Assembly: GCA_934541115.1 (NCBI GenBank)
Contig: CAKTDF010000028.1
Coordinates: 1 to 23,163 of the forward strand
Direction of reading: 5' to 3'
Source of the DNA: an uncultured Eubacteriales bacterium
GTDB lineage: Bacteria; Bacillota; Clostridia; Oscillospirales; Acutalibacteraceae
DNA length: 23,163 nucleotides
Part shown: in pieces, positions 15,701 to 23,163 of the stretch
Position numbering within the stretch: position 1 is the stretch's first letter
Layout: every line of letters begins with the position of its first letter
The notes under the pieces: generated by a model
Database searches by the model: none
Seen by the model: the letters and a program-made list of their open reading frames with translations, nothing else
What the model was told of the DNA's origin: nothing
Translations under genes and position numbers: made by a program

Positions 15701-16731
15701 TGCAAGGAAATATTTCCATTACATCAGATACTGATAAATCCGTTTTGAGCAAGGACATTTCATTTGGCGAATTAAATGAAAAGGTTGACGGAAAATTAAC
15801 AGTATCGGGCAAAGTGTATGTTGCCGGAACTGCAAGCGGTTCAACTTATTTAGCTCAAAAGGGCGATGAAATTGCTCCTATTGACAAAGATGAGTTTGAT
15901 AATTTCTTGAATTCACACAAGATAATATTTAATGCAAACGGTGGGCAGACTGACGAAACGACTAAGGTTGTCTATTATGGACAAAAGTACGGTGAACTCC
16001 CCAAGCCCAAGAGGGAGTATTATACCTTTGATGGTTGGTATACTGCCGCTTCCGGCGGCACTAAGGTAACAGAGTCAACTGTTTATTCAGTTACAGAAGA
16101 TGTTACGCTTTATGCTCACTGGACAATCAATCCTGAAAAAGGCTGGATAAAGGCAGCCTCTTTGCCGAGTGGCGCTCAGGTTACCCAGAGAAAGTATTCA
16201 TATACATTGAGGTCGTATACAGATTCCGGTTCTTCTTCGATGAGTGGTTGGACGAAATATGATACAAAACGCACCTCATGGGGAAGTACACAGGGACCGG
16301 TTTATTCTAATCCTTCAAACGGTTCAAGAAACGTTTGGTCTGAGCAGTATGTGTCATCTTCAAATTATAAGACGGTATATAAGTATTATAGATATGCGGT
16401 TAATTATACCGGAGGATATGGAAGTTACGCTCAGTCGAGCAGTTATCCAACATACTATGAGTATACTTTTGATTCACCGTTGGAGACTAATGGAACATCT
16501 GGCGGTCATACAAAATATAAGTATTGGTACAGTAGTTCTAATTACATAAGTGTCTATGATCAATGGACGGATCAACAATGGGTATCAGATAACTATTCCA
16601 CCCGTTGGTACTATCAGGAGCCTGTTTATACCTATTATTTCTACAAGGATGAAAGCAAGGAATCAACAAGCTATCCCACCGGTTCCGATATCTCTAATAT
16701 CCAGGAATGGGTAATGTATCGCGAAAAATAA
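12730..16731 (+). CDS. Giant secreted protein with N-terminal dockerin, InlB-type repeats, Ser/Asn-rich domain and BspA-type LRRs
   Basis: A 1333-residue protein; ATG 12730 follows AAGGAGA, and the GTG at 12724 is less likely. Order: signal peptide (about 1-38); a type-A dockerin at 52-115 with two NNKDLTRLL segments and NGDG calcium loops; Cys-rich modules (about 116-205); two InlB/Flg_new repeats (about 208-360, ending in YAKW and TANW); a Ser/Thr/Asn/Gly-rich segment (about 365-660); an unrecognised conserved-looking domain from residue 674 (GYHRWIMVGKAHVF, later NGVIPFEVPFEVAEY); BspA-type LRRs (about 785-880; AFKGNTKIKEI, AFEGCTSL, AFKDCTS); a third InlB repeat (about 1063-1135); and a Tyr/Trp/Ser-rich end. 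The dockerin should bind class-A cohesins of the same cluster. It is probably an adhesin or effector displayed on the scaffold; enzymatic activity is not evident. Dockerins are usually C-terminal, so this position is unusual. Confidence 0.85.
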   Translation: MKKSFKRAVAFFMCALMMLSCADISCLSGLGVMRAAAAEETSAVLPSGVVAGDINGDGKVNNKDLTRLLKYLAGEGVTVNETLLDTNGDGKVNNKDLTRLLRYVSGEADIEIFPKGCQHQMQKIEEVQATCTEDGNIEYWHCSVCGKFFSEENGSREITVDETVVKAMGHNVVIDPAVSATYESTGLTEGSHCSVCGEVLKEQEVIPKLQKTEYAIIYHVSNNDSYLQSIKIDNPNPAVYTSQEGLKLSSLTVDGYIFEGWYDGQGSNGELVKSIAVGTKGNIDLYAKWTPVVYTVQYKSDIFVDKNKDTYTVREGLTLPTPRLSNYIFTGWTDEDGKLYKDGTIPVGTTGSIILTANWTSERNKTFTKPKLDAPIITEDEKSSTIFFMYEIGEIQNVPVYTIHDFGYISGDGITQTQTETFSTKISDTMMNSFAKSVSNATTKSSNWTLSKDWNEITSIDEQSYTEKGLTKEQAETIAKSNSSTWNISSGSSGSSSDTKVSTNNDGWGNQAKVDINGSSKVYQDNSLSVKTGLNANLGTKKAGIGGSIEAGGETKWGSESTAGFNVSAGKDKTHSEGTSDTSFSSSSWNNSSSKGGSSTNSTSQTTSNIISEKIAQTYGYGKSYSQGGGSSETQGLQSTQSEGEEYESAVTYSKEEAKSTTSTWTTQATKAGYHRWIMVGKAHVFAVVGYDMKTESFFTYTYSVMDDTEPLKQFEDYSYTTGSYNDAENGVIPFEVPFEVAEYVAERTCYSKGLKVDQSTGTITGYTGTDDYVVIPEYMNVGDGDVVKITGISSTAFKGNTKIKEIKLSDFITTIPNNAFEGCTSLFGLSGGSITSIGDNAFKDCTSMDIVTVDKEIVSIGNNAFNSCDYLLVNASNKKVALAAVNSGAKNIQLYINPEIIDGGSNALKSTTLEVPASTESFALFGYNGTYPGFSIVSNANNTMINKVIFTETSSIPLKISSPDVTLNQVSVTSKSIGLVLSADSTKLLMQGNISITSDTDKSVLSKDISFGELNEKVDGKLTVSGKVYVAGTASGSTYLAQKGDEIAPIDKDEFDNFLNSHKIIFNANGGQTDETTKVVYYGQKYGELPKPKREYYTFDGWYTAASGGTKVTESTVYSVTEDVTLYAHWTINPEKGWIKAASLPSGAQVTQRKYSYTLRSYTDSGSSSMSGWTKYDTKRTSWGSTQGPVYSNPSNGSRNVWSEQYVSSSNYKTVYKYYRYAVNYTGGYGSYAQSSSYPTYYEYTFDSPLETNGTSGGHTKYKYWYSSSNYISVYDQWTDQQWVSDNYSTRWYYQEPVYTYYFYKDESKESTSYPTGSDISNIQEWVMYREK

Positions 16732-16745
16732 CCGTATAACTAACG

Positions 16746-16798
16746 CCTACCGGCACCGAGATAGGTGCCGGTAGGAAATGAACTATAGGCGGTTCATT
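16746..16798 (+). terminator. Tandem hairpins after the large dockerin gene
   Basis: CCTACCGGCACC (16746-16757) pairs perfectly with GGTGCCGGTAGG (16764-16775). A second hairpin pairs AATGAAC (16777-16783) with GTTCATT (16792-16798), followed by ATTTGG. The first stem is very stable but lacks a T tract, so it may end, attenuate or 3'-protect the upstream mRNA. Confidence 0.55.
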
Positions 16799-16814
16799 AT
16801 TTGGTAACGTGAAT

Positions 16815-16844
16815 TTTACGTGATACAACAGTGTGCATTAAAAT
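16815..16844 (+). promoter_or_regulatory. Possible second promoter of the cluster
   Basis: TTTACG (16815-16820), an 18-bp spacer and TAAAAT (16839-16844) precede the next gene by 33 bp. If active, genes from 16878 onward would have expression partly independent of the invertible promoter. Confidence 0.35.
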
Positions 16845-16877
16845 GTCAAGTTGCTGGAGTGCAAAGGAGGAATGACA

Positions 16878-19259
16878 ATGAAAAAAGCAATTGCGCTATT
16901 ATTGACGATATCAGTTTTATTTGGTTCAATGTTTTTTTGGGCAAATCCTACCAGTACTTTTTTTACAGCTGATGCCGCTTCGGTTTCATTAGCAGATTTG
17001 AAGTCAAAATTTCCACAAGACAAGTACTGGAATCACTATGTCTCGTCAACAACAGAATGTTACAATTATTTAAAAAGCAATGGCATTTCAACAAAGTATG
17101 ATAGCAGTGTCAGCAGCAGCCCGTGCGCCAGTCATGAAAATACAGGTTATAGCTATTACGTAAATAAGTATGACTGCAACAGGTTTAATGGAGCATCACA
17201 GTGCTGTGGCTTCGCTCAGAAGCTCGCATATGTCGCATATAATTCGTATTGCACAGCTTGGAGTAAAGGGTCGTTATCATCCTTGAAACCTGGTGATGTG
17301 ATACATTACTATGGTGATGGCTCGGGCTCAGAATGGGGTCATTGGGTAATGGTTACTTCTGTCAGCGGAAAAACAATAAAAGTAGGTGAGTGTAATTGGG
17401 GCGGCAAATGTCGTATTAGATGGGATCGCTCTATAAATACCGGAAACTTTTCGAGTTGTACTGTGTATAGCGCTCCGTGGACTTTGAGTGACAAATCAAG
17501 TGAGTCAGATCCGACTCCCACCATTGACTCACGTTATCCTGTTCCGTTCAACGCTTATACATCCGGAAATGACAATGTTACGGCATACGACGGAATTGAA
17601 GGAGTAAGTGTTGGCAGAATATATTCAACCGATGATTGTACAATTGAAGAAGTATATGTTGGCGGTTGGTGCAAAGTTAATTGTCCGTGGAGCGGATACA
17701 GCAACGGAAGAACGGTTTATACATATTTGTCAAACTTTCTCAGTGCAGAGTACACTCCTCAAAAAAAGACAGCCACACAGTATGCTTTGACATATATTCA
17801 TGATGACATGTCAACAAACATAGGTTGGATAGACGCCGGAGACACGATATATATTGTTGGTACAAGCGGAAATAAAAGACAGATTATATATCCTAAGTCA
17901 TCAAACGGATGGCGTTGTGGCTGGATATATAGCAGTGTTCTCGATCAGCCAAGCACTGAATCATGGCCTGTATTTATTTGCCGCACCATTTCAACTGAGA
18001 AAGTAAAATGCTACAATGAAGTTGGATTTTCATCATCACCCGGCAATATATATCCAACCGATGATTGTGTAATTACGGCGGTATATTCCAACGGTAAGGT
18101 TCAGTGCAAGTGCCCGTGGAGTGACGGAACCACCAAAATTGTGTATGTTAATAAGTCGGTGTTTATTAATTCATCAACAAGTCCGCAAAAGATGACCGCT
18201 CCGGGACATGCACTGACATACCTAAGAAACGGAGACACTTCTTCGTGGGGATGGATTGATGCCGGCGATACCATTTATAAACTTGGTGAAAGCGGCAGTA
18301 TGACACAAATTATATACCCATGTGATTCTGACCCCGGAATGCGATGCGGTTGGGTATATACACCTGATCTTAAAAAGACATATACCGTTTCATATAATGC
18401 AAACGGTGGAACCGATGCTCCATCAGCTCAAACAAAAACGCATGATGTAAATCTTACATTAAGCTCTACCGTTCCTAAAAAGGCAGGGTATACATTTGTT
18501 GGTTGGTCAACAAGTTCGTCGGCTACATCGGCAACATATATGGCGGGAAGCGTTTATTCTTCAAATAGCTCGGTGACCCTTTATGCTGTTTGGAAAGCAA
18601 ATCAGTATAACATCACTTACAATGCCAATGGCGGAACCGGAGCGCCTGACCCTCAAACAAAAACTCATGCAGTTATATTGAAACTCAGTGACAAAAAGCC
18701 CGAAAGAATAGGGTACACTTTTAAAGGCTGGTCACAAAACGCCTCTTCTACGACGGCAACATATGCTGCAGGCGCAAACTACAGCACCAACGCTTCGGTT
18801 ACTTTGTATGCAGTATGGGAGGCAAACAAGTATACAATTTCATTTGACGCAAACGGAGGTTCAAAAGCGCCGGCAGCACAGATTAAAACGTACGGACAAG
18901 ATATAAAACTCAGTGAATCGATTCCTGAGAGAGATGGTTACACATTTAAAGGCTGGTCTCAAAAAAATGATGCTACCGAACCGGAGTATGCCGCAGGAGA
19001 TAATTATTATTACGATTCGTCGGTCACACTATATGCGGTTTGGGAAAAAGAAGCACAGACGACACATACGCCGGGAGATATTAACGCTGACGGACTTGTA
19101 AATAATAAGGATCTTACCCGTCTTCTTAAATATCTTTCCGGAGAAGATGTCGAAGTGGTTGATGAAGCACTGGATATTAACGGCGATGGAAACATAAACA
19201 ATAAGGATTTGACACGTCTGTTGAAATACCTTGCCGGTGAAAATGCTGAAATTCACTAA
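16878..19259 (+). CDS. Secreted CHAP-type cysteine peptidase/amidase with SH3-like and InlB-type repeats and C-terminal dockerin
   Basis: A 793-residue protein. AGGAGG at 16865-16870 selects ATG 16878 over earlier frames. Order: signal peptide (about 1-32); a CHAP-like domain (about 35-205) with Cys 109/Cys 110 in QCCGFAQ, His 155 in WGHWVMVTSV and a polar partner in GECNWGG; two SH3-like repeats, each with DDC.I..VY and CPWS (about 215-495); three InlB/Flg_new repeats (about 500-725, NANGG...YAVW); and a C-terminal type-A dockerin (about 730-793, two NNKDLTRLLKYL segments). CHAP domains cleave peptidoglycan stem peptides or amide bonds, so it may act on cell walls of its own or neighbouring cells. 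The dockerin predicts docking to class-A cohesins of this cluster. It is followed after 34 bp by a related gene. Confidence 0.87.
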   Translation: MKKAIALLLTISVLFGSMFFWANPTSTFFTADAASVSLADLKSKFPQDKYWNHYVSSTTECYNYLKSNGISTKYDSSVSSSPCASHENTGYSYYVNKYDCNRFNGASQCCGFAQKLAYVAYNSYCTAWSKGSLSSLKPGDVIHYYGDGSGSEWGHWVMVTSVSGKTIKVGECNWGGKCRIRWDRSINTGNFSSCTVYSAPWTLSDKSSESDPTPTIDSRYPVPFNAYTSGNDNVTAYDGIEGVSVGRIYSTDDCTIEEVYVGGWCKVNCPWSGYSNGRTVYTYLSNFLSAEYTPQKKTATQYALTYIHDDMSTNIGWIDAGDTIYIVGTSGNKRQIIYPKSSNGWRCGWIYSSVLDQPSTESWPVFICRTISTEKVKCYNEVGFSSSPGNIYPTDDCVITAVYSNGKVQCKCPWSDGTTKIVYVNKSVFINSSTSPQKMTAPGHALTYLRNGDTSSWGWIDAGDTIYKLGESGSMTQIIYPCDSDPGMRCGWVYTPDLKKTYTVSYNANGGTDAPSAQTKTHDVNLTLSSTVPKKAGYTFVGWSTSSSATSATYMAGSVYSSNSSVTLYAVWKANQYNITYNANGGTGAPDPQTKTHAVILKLSDKKPERIGYTFKGWSQNASSTTATYAAGANYSTNASVTLYAVWEANKYTISFDANGGSKAPAAQIKTYGQDIKLSESIPERDGYTFKGWSQKNDATEPEYAAGDNYYYDSSVTLYAVWEKEAQTTHTPGDINADGLVNNKDLTRLLKYLSGEDVEVVDEALDINGDGNINNKDLTRLLKYLAGENAEIH

Positions 19260-19293
19260 GCTCATATTATTACCGTTCAGGGAGAATACAGCT

Positions 19294-20658
19294 ATGAAAA
19301 GGAAAAAATTAGCATTAATACTATCGGTGTTTGTCCTGTTTGTTTCCATATCGTCTTTTGCGCCGGAAAAAGCTGTTGCATTATCGAATGAAACAGACTT
19401 CGAGGCAATGAAAGAGCGCGCCGAAGCAATTGTAAATTTTGAATGGACTCCATCTGAAAGAATAGATGTGTGGAATGAAAACCCATATAACGGGAAGATG
19501 TACTTTGAAGCCGGCGAGACGGTTAAAGGAATGCCATATACGCTGTTCACAAGCGAAATAGTGAGTGATAGCTTGCTTTCATTGGATCAATTCAAAGAAA
19601 AGGTACACGAAAACTACTCATCGACCGCGTATTGCTATTCGGTTGGAGCTACGCGAACGGGGCCGGTTTACGGATCCTGTTGCGCAACTTTTGTAAGCGA
19701 AGTGTTTGGCGGCAGCTTTATGAATGGAAGCAATCCGAAATACGATTCTGTTCAGGGTATACAGAATTCTGTATACAGCACCACAACAAGAAATGTTAAA
19801 GCAGAGGATATTGTTCCCGGAGATGCACTGAGCAGTTCGAGCGGAAGCCATATAGTTTGGGTCGGAGATGTTTCAGATTCGGAGATAACGATATATGAAC
19901 AGACACCGCCGATTGCAAGAAAAGTAATTGTTGATCTTGAAACATCTATTAACGAAAGCGGTTACCTTATATACGGAGACGGAATATATAACGTCGTGAC
20001 TAAGTCGAATGATAATCTGCCACCTCCTTATGAAGTGGATCAGAAATTCGAAAAATTCAGTGGCTTTAAAGCATATCCTTGCGTTTCGGCTAACTTTAAA
20101 ACCAAGTCTGTTGACCTGGTGACAAATGACGGAGAAATATATGTTGGTGACTACTGCACAATTCATGAGGTCTATTCAAATGGATGGTGTAAGGTCAGTT
20201 TCCCGATAACGGCTACGGGTGGTACAAAGACTGCATATACCGAAATAACAAACTTTATTGAAAATCCGTCGTCTGTTATGTCATTGTTTACTGCGAAAGA
20301 TTACATGCCGCTATTTCCGACGTCTGCTATGGATTCGAGAATATATCGAATATATCCGGGAGACAATTGTTATTATTTTGGCAAACCGGGAAAAAATACG
20401 CAATTGTTTATGCCTCACAATGATGGCTACTATGTTTTAGGCTGGGCGGATTTGAGTTTTTTAAAGGTTCCCGGTGATATCAATGGCGATGGGACTGTAA
20501 ACAATAAAGATCTTACGCGATTGTTGAAGTATTTAGCCGGCGAGGATGTTGAGGTTGTTAAAGACGCGTCGGACACCAACAACGACGGCGCCGTCAACAA
20601 TAAAGATCTTACGCGTTTGCTCAAATACATTGCGGGTGAAAATGTGGAAATGTTTTAA
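19294..20658 (+). CDS. Secreted NlpC/P60- or CHAP-like cysteine peptidase with SH3-like domain and C-terminal dockerin
   Basis: A 454-residue protein; the signal peptide (MKRKKLALILSVFVLFVS) and an upstream GGGAGA fix the start at 19294 rather than at the first in-frame ATG. A papain-fold peptidase domain (about 85-235) shows GSCCATFVSEVF with Cys 129/Cys 130 and SHIVWVGDV with His 186, then a Glu/Gln-containing strand (ITIYEQ). SH3-like sequence follows (about 245-390; YCTIHEVYSNGWCKVSFP resembles the repeats of the preceding gene). A type-A dockerin ends the protein (about 392-454). It seems a smaller paralogue in layout of the gene before it, without InlB repeats. Its stop overlaps the ribosome binding site of the scaffoldin gene, so the two are in one operon. 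Target bond unknown; cell-wall peptide is the family expectation. Confidence 0.85.
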   Translation: MKRKKLALILSVFVLFVSISSFAPEKAVALSNETDFEAMKERAEAIVNFEWTPSERIDVWNENPYNGKMYFEAGETVKGMPYTLFTSEIVSDSLLSLDQFKEKVHENYSSTAYCYSVGATRTGPVYGSCCATFVSEVFGGSFMNGSNPKYDSVQGIQNSVYSTTTRNVKAEDIVPGDALSSSSGSHIVWVGDVSDSEITIYEQTPPIARKVIVDLETSINESGYLIYGDGIYNVVTKSNDNLPPPYEVDQKFEKFSGFKAYPCVSANFKTKSVDLVTNDGEIYVGDYCTIHEVYSNGWCKVSFPITATGGTKTAYTEITNFIENPSSVMSLFTAKDYMPLFPTSAMDSRIYRIYPGDNCYYFGKPGKNTQLFMPHNDGYYVLGWADLSFLKVPGDINGDGTVNNKDLTRLLKYLAGEDVEVVKDASDTNNDGAVNNKDLTRLLKYIAGENVEMF

Positions 20659-20670
20659 GGAGGTAATGAA

Positions 20671-22128
20671 ATGAAAAATAAAATTATATCGTTGATTATG
20701 GCGATACTTGTTGTTGCTTCGTGCATTCCGTTTGTGTTGGCTTCCGATGATGCGACTATTACGGTTTCCTCGGCAACTGCCGTGCCGGGAGAAGAAGTCT
20801 CTCTTGATGTTGAAATTTCAAATAACCCCGGCATCAATACGTTCGCTTTGTCGTTCGATTATGACGCAACAAGGCTTGAACTCAAGAGCGTTGAAATTTC
20901 CGAGGCGCTTGGAGGACAGTTTGCATACGCCAAAAAGGCAGTGTGGCTCAATAATTCCGACACAAAATACAACGGAAAAATCCTGACCGCAAAATTCAAG
21001 GTGCTTGAAAACGCTCCGGTGGGAGAGGCGGCTGTTGCCGTTGCATACTCTGCCGGTGATATCGCAAACTATAACGAAGAAGACGTAGATTTCAAACTTG
21101 TTGCAGGAAAAATTACTGTTAAAAAAGAAGCGGTTGAATGCGGAAAAATCACTGTTTTCTCGGCAACGGCAGCACCGGGAGAAGAGGTTTCTCTTGATGT
21201 TTCTATTTCCGGAAACCCGGGAATAAACACGTTTTCACTTGCTTTTAATTATGACGCAACAAGACTTGAACTCAAGAGCGTTGAAATTTCCGAGGCGCTT
21301 GGAGGACAGTTTGCATACGCCAAAAAGGCGGTTTGGATCAATAATTCCGACACGAAATACAACGGAACGATTTTGACAGCAAAGTTCAAGGTACTTGATG
21401 ACGCGGAAAACGGAGACGCAGCTGTTTCTGTTTCATACTCTGAGGGTGAAATTGCCAATTATAATGAGGAAGACGTTGATTTTGATTTGGTCAGCGGAAA
21501 AATTATCGTTAAAAAGAACGATCCGAACGCAAGCAAGATGACGGTTTCCACCGTTAAAACCACAGCCGGAAAGCAGGTAAAGGTTGCAATCTCTCTGAAA
21601 AACAATCCGGGCATCACGGCAGCAAGACTGTTCGTTGATTACGATTCATCGGTACTTACTTTGAAAAATGTTGAAAACGGTTTGGTTTTTGCTGACACAG
21701 CCCCGATGCTTTCTCCGTCATTCGACGTTGTGCCCTATCAGATGCAGTGGTCTGTCGGAGTAAAGGATACAGCGGTAAACGACGTTTTGGCAACGCTGAC
21801 TTTTGAAGTCAACGAAAACGCCAAAGAGGGAAGCTATCCTATTTCGGTAACTTATGACGAGGACGAGATTTTTAATACCAATTTTGAAAACGTTGCTTTT
21901 GAAGTTGAAAACGGAGCGGTTGAGGTTATCAGCTATACTCCCGGCGATGTCAACGGAGACGGAACGGTCAATCTCAAGGACGTTGCTCTTTTGCAGCAGT
22001 ATCTCAGCGGTTGGTCGGTAACAATAATTGAGGCTGCCGCAGATACAAACGGAGACGGAACGGTCAATCTCAAAGACGTTGCTCTTTTGCAGCAATTTCT
22101 TAGCGGCTGGTCGGTAACGCTGAAGTAA
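20671..22128 (+). CDS. Scaffoldin with three cohesins (A-A-B) and a divergent C-terminal dockerin (type B)
   Basis: A 485-residue secreted protein with AAGGAGG seven bases before ATG. After the signal peptide (about 1-25) come three cohesin domains, about 28-150, 158-280 and 290-412. Cohesins 1 and 2 are near-identical (both with LGGQFAYAKKAVW) and of the same class as the cohesin at 12104. Cohesin 3 differs (FADTAPMLSPSFDVVPYQMQW) and matches the cohesin of the next gene. The C-terminal dockerin (about 416-485) has NLKDVALLQQYLSGW twice instead of NNKDLTRLLKYLAGE, implying another partner. Cohesins 1 and 2 should carry the dockerin-bearing peptidases and the giant LRR protein; the type-B dockerin probably links the scaffoldin to a class-B cohesin. 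No carbohydrate-binding module is present. Confidence 0.92.
   Translation: MKNKIISLIMAILVVASCIPFVLASDDATITVSSATAVPGEEVSLDVEISNNPGINTFALSFDYDATRLELKSVEISEALGGQFAYAKKAVWLNNSDTKYNGKILTAKFKVLENAPVGEAAVAVAYSAGDIANYNEEDVDFKLVAGKITVKKEAVECGKITVFSATAAPGEEVSLDVSISGNPGINTFSLAFNYDATRLELKSVEISEALGGQFAYAKKAVWINNSDTKYNGTILTAKFKVLDDAENGDAAVSVSYSEGEIANYNEEDVDFDLVSGKIIVKKNDPNASKMTVSTVKTTAGKQVKVAISLKNNPGITAARLFVDYDSSVLTLKNVENGLVFADTAPMLSPSFDVVPYQMQWSVGVKDTAVNDVLATLTFEVNENAKEGSYPISVTYDEDEIFNTNFENVAFEVENGAVEVISYTPGDVNGDGTVNLKDVALLQQYLSGWSVTIIEAAADTNGDGTVNLKDVALLQQFLSGWSVTLK
20863..21366 (+). repeat. Intragenic duplication of cohesins 1 and 2
   Basis: Bases 20863-20976 and 21253-21366 (offset 390 bp, 130 codons) differ at only 5 of 114 positions, with 65 bp fully identical (20875-20939 and 21265-21329). 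The flanking parts of the two cohesins differ more, which suggests local gene conversion rather than a simple recent duplication of the whole domain. Confidence 0.85.
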
Positions 22129-22141
22129 GGAGTTGATAACT

Positions 22142-23163
22142 ATGAAAAAGGTAGTTGCAATACTTTTGTGTGTGGTGATGATGCTTGTCGGTACTCCTGT
22201 GGCACTGGCTGCCGACGATGCTGTTATTAAGGTTTCTGACGTAAAAGTGAATCCCGGAGATACGGTTTCCGTAACAATTTCTTTGGAAAACAATCCCGGA
22301 ATAACCGGTGCCAGAATTTTTGTTGATTATAACTCAGATGTGCTGACGCTCAAAAACGTTGAAAACGGAAATGTTTTTGCCGGAACCGCGCCTGTTCTTT
22401 CGCCAAGCTTTGATGTTGTTCCATATCAGCTGCAATGGTCGATAGGCGTTAAGGATATGACGGATGACGGCGTTCTTGCAACGATGATTTTTGATGTCAA
22501 TGAAAATGCCGAAGACGGAAAGTATGATATAAGCTTGACTTATGATCAGGAAGATATCTTCAACACTAAATTTGAAAATGTACATTTTGACGTTTCAAAC
22601 GGAACGGTTGAAATCAGCTCGGGCCCCGCAACAATTGACGATTTTACTTATGAAATCAAAGACGGAGGAATAGTTATAACCGGCTATGTCGGCACCTCCG
22701 GTTCGGTAAAGATCGGTTCGGAGTATGAGATTGAGGGAACCGTATATAAGGTCATAGGTATTGCCGAGTCAGCCTTTGAGGGCAATGAAATTGTCAGATC
22801 CGTTGAAATTCCCGAGACGGTACAGTACGTTGGCGATTATGCTTTTTATGATTGCACTTCACTTGTCAAGGTGACTGTTTTGGGCAAAAACACCGTGCTT
22901 GGCGAAAAGTCACTGGGATATTACATGATAAATCGCAGACTTGACGGAGTTACAGAGGGCTTTACAATTTACGGATATACCGGCTCTACTGCCGAAGCTT
23001 ATGCCGGCACAGAGGAAGAAATAACTTTTGTTGCGCTTTCAGAGGAGTGCAGTCATAACTATATTGAAAAGGTTGTAGCGCCTACCTGCGTAACAGAGGG
23101 ATACACAATTTATGTTTGTGATTTGTGCGGAGAATCGTATATAGATAAGTATGTTGACAAGCT
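22142..23163 (+). CDS. Secreted class-B cohesin protein with BspA-type LRR and Cys-rich module (3' end missing)
   Basis: The frame is open from ATG 22142 (preceded by AAGGAGTTG, 13 bp after the scaffoldin stop) to the window edge, 340 codons without a stop. A signal peptide (MKKVVAILLCVVMMLVGTP) is followed by one cohesin (about 26-160), closely like cohesin 3 of the scaffoldin (GTAPVLSPSFDVVPYQLQW). Next comes a BspA-type LRR segment (about 175-300; IAESAFEGNEIVRSVEIPETV, YAFYDCTSLVKV), then the start of a Cys-rich module (APTCVTEGYTIYVCDLCGESY). It is a candidate receptor for the type-B dockerin of the scaffoldin, possibly the cell-surface end of the assembly. Any anchor would lie right of the window. 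Confidence 0.88.
   Translation, partial: MKKVVAILLCVVMMLVGTPVALAADDAVIKVSDVKVNPGDTVSVTISLENNPGITGARIFVDYNSDVLTLKNVENGNVFAGTAPVLSPSFDVVPYQLQWSIGVKDMTDDGVLATMIFDVNENAEDGKYDISLTYDQEDIFNTKFENVHFDVSNGTVEISSGPATIDDFTYEIKDGGIVITGYVGTSGSVKIGSEYEIEGTVYKVIGIAESAFEGNEIVRSVEIPETVQYVGDYAFYDCTSLVKVTVLGKNTVLGEKSLGYYMINRRLDGVTEGFTIYGYTGSTAEAYAGTEEEITFVALSEECSHNYIEKVVAPTCVTEGYTIYVCDLCGESYIDKYVDK

Overview
The window looks like chromosomal DNA of a low-to-moderate GC Gram-positive anaerobe of the Clostridia, most likely a gut or rumen Oscillospiraceae/Ruminococcus-type bacterium. The evidence is AGGAGG-type ribosome binding sites, Sec signal peptides, and cohesin and dockerin modules. It also carries BspA-type leucine-rich repeats, InlB/Flg_new-type repeats and the Cys-rich 'TCT..G...Y.C..CG' surface modules common in that group. 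The species cannot be named from this sequence alone.

Layout. 1-2577 is the 3' part of a secreted class-3-lipase-like protein with Cys-rich and SH3-like repeats. 2640-2892 is a non-coding stretch that folds well and ends in an intrinsic terminator. 3074-6982 (minus strand) holds four housekeeping or redox genes: an HD-type (p)ppGpp hydrolase homologue, an ArsC/Spx-family protein, and a translationally coupled pair made of a 2Fe-2S flavin reductase and a CrtI-like FAD oxidoreductase. A divergent TetR-family gene (7309-8004) has a perfect palindrome at its transcription start. 8115-9051 is a decayed secreted-protein gene with three lesions, followed by a 40-codon gene and a transglutaminase-like lipoprotein.

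The most notable region is 10915 to the right edge. A tyrosine recombinase gene is followed 24 bp later by a roughly 260-bp element bounded by two perfect 23-bp inverted repeats. Each repeat has 9-bp palindromic arms and a 4-nt asymmetric spacer, and the spacers are in opposite orientation. Between them lie a strong nested-hairpin terminator and a near-consensus promoter (TTGACT, 17 bp, TAAAAT) now pointing at the genes on the right. I interpret this as an invertible promoter, probably flipped by the adjacent recombinase. It would switch a cellulosome-like cluster, or at least that cluster's first genes, on and off.

The cluster encodes a one-cohesin protein with an amphipathic tail and a 1333-residue multidomain protein with an N-terminal dockerin. 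Two predicted secreted cysteine peptidase/amidase proteins with C-terminal dockerins follow. Then come a three-cohesin scaffoldin with a different dockerin and a further cohesin-LRR protein cut by the window edge. Two classes of dockerin and two classes of cohesin suggest a two-tier assembly. No glycoside hydrolase is visible: the cargo is peptidase/amidase, adhesin-like and unknown domains. Promoter switching, cohesin-dockerin pairing and cargo function are inferences from sequence.
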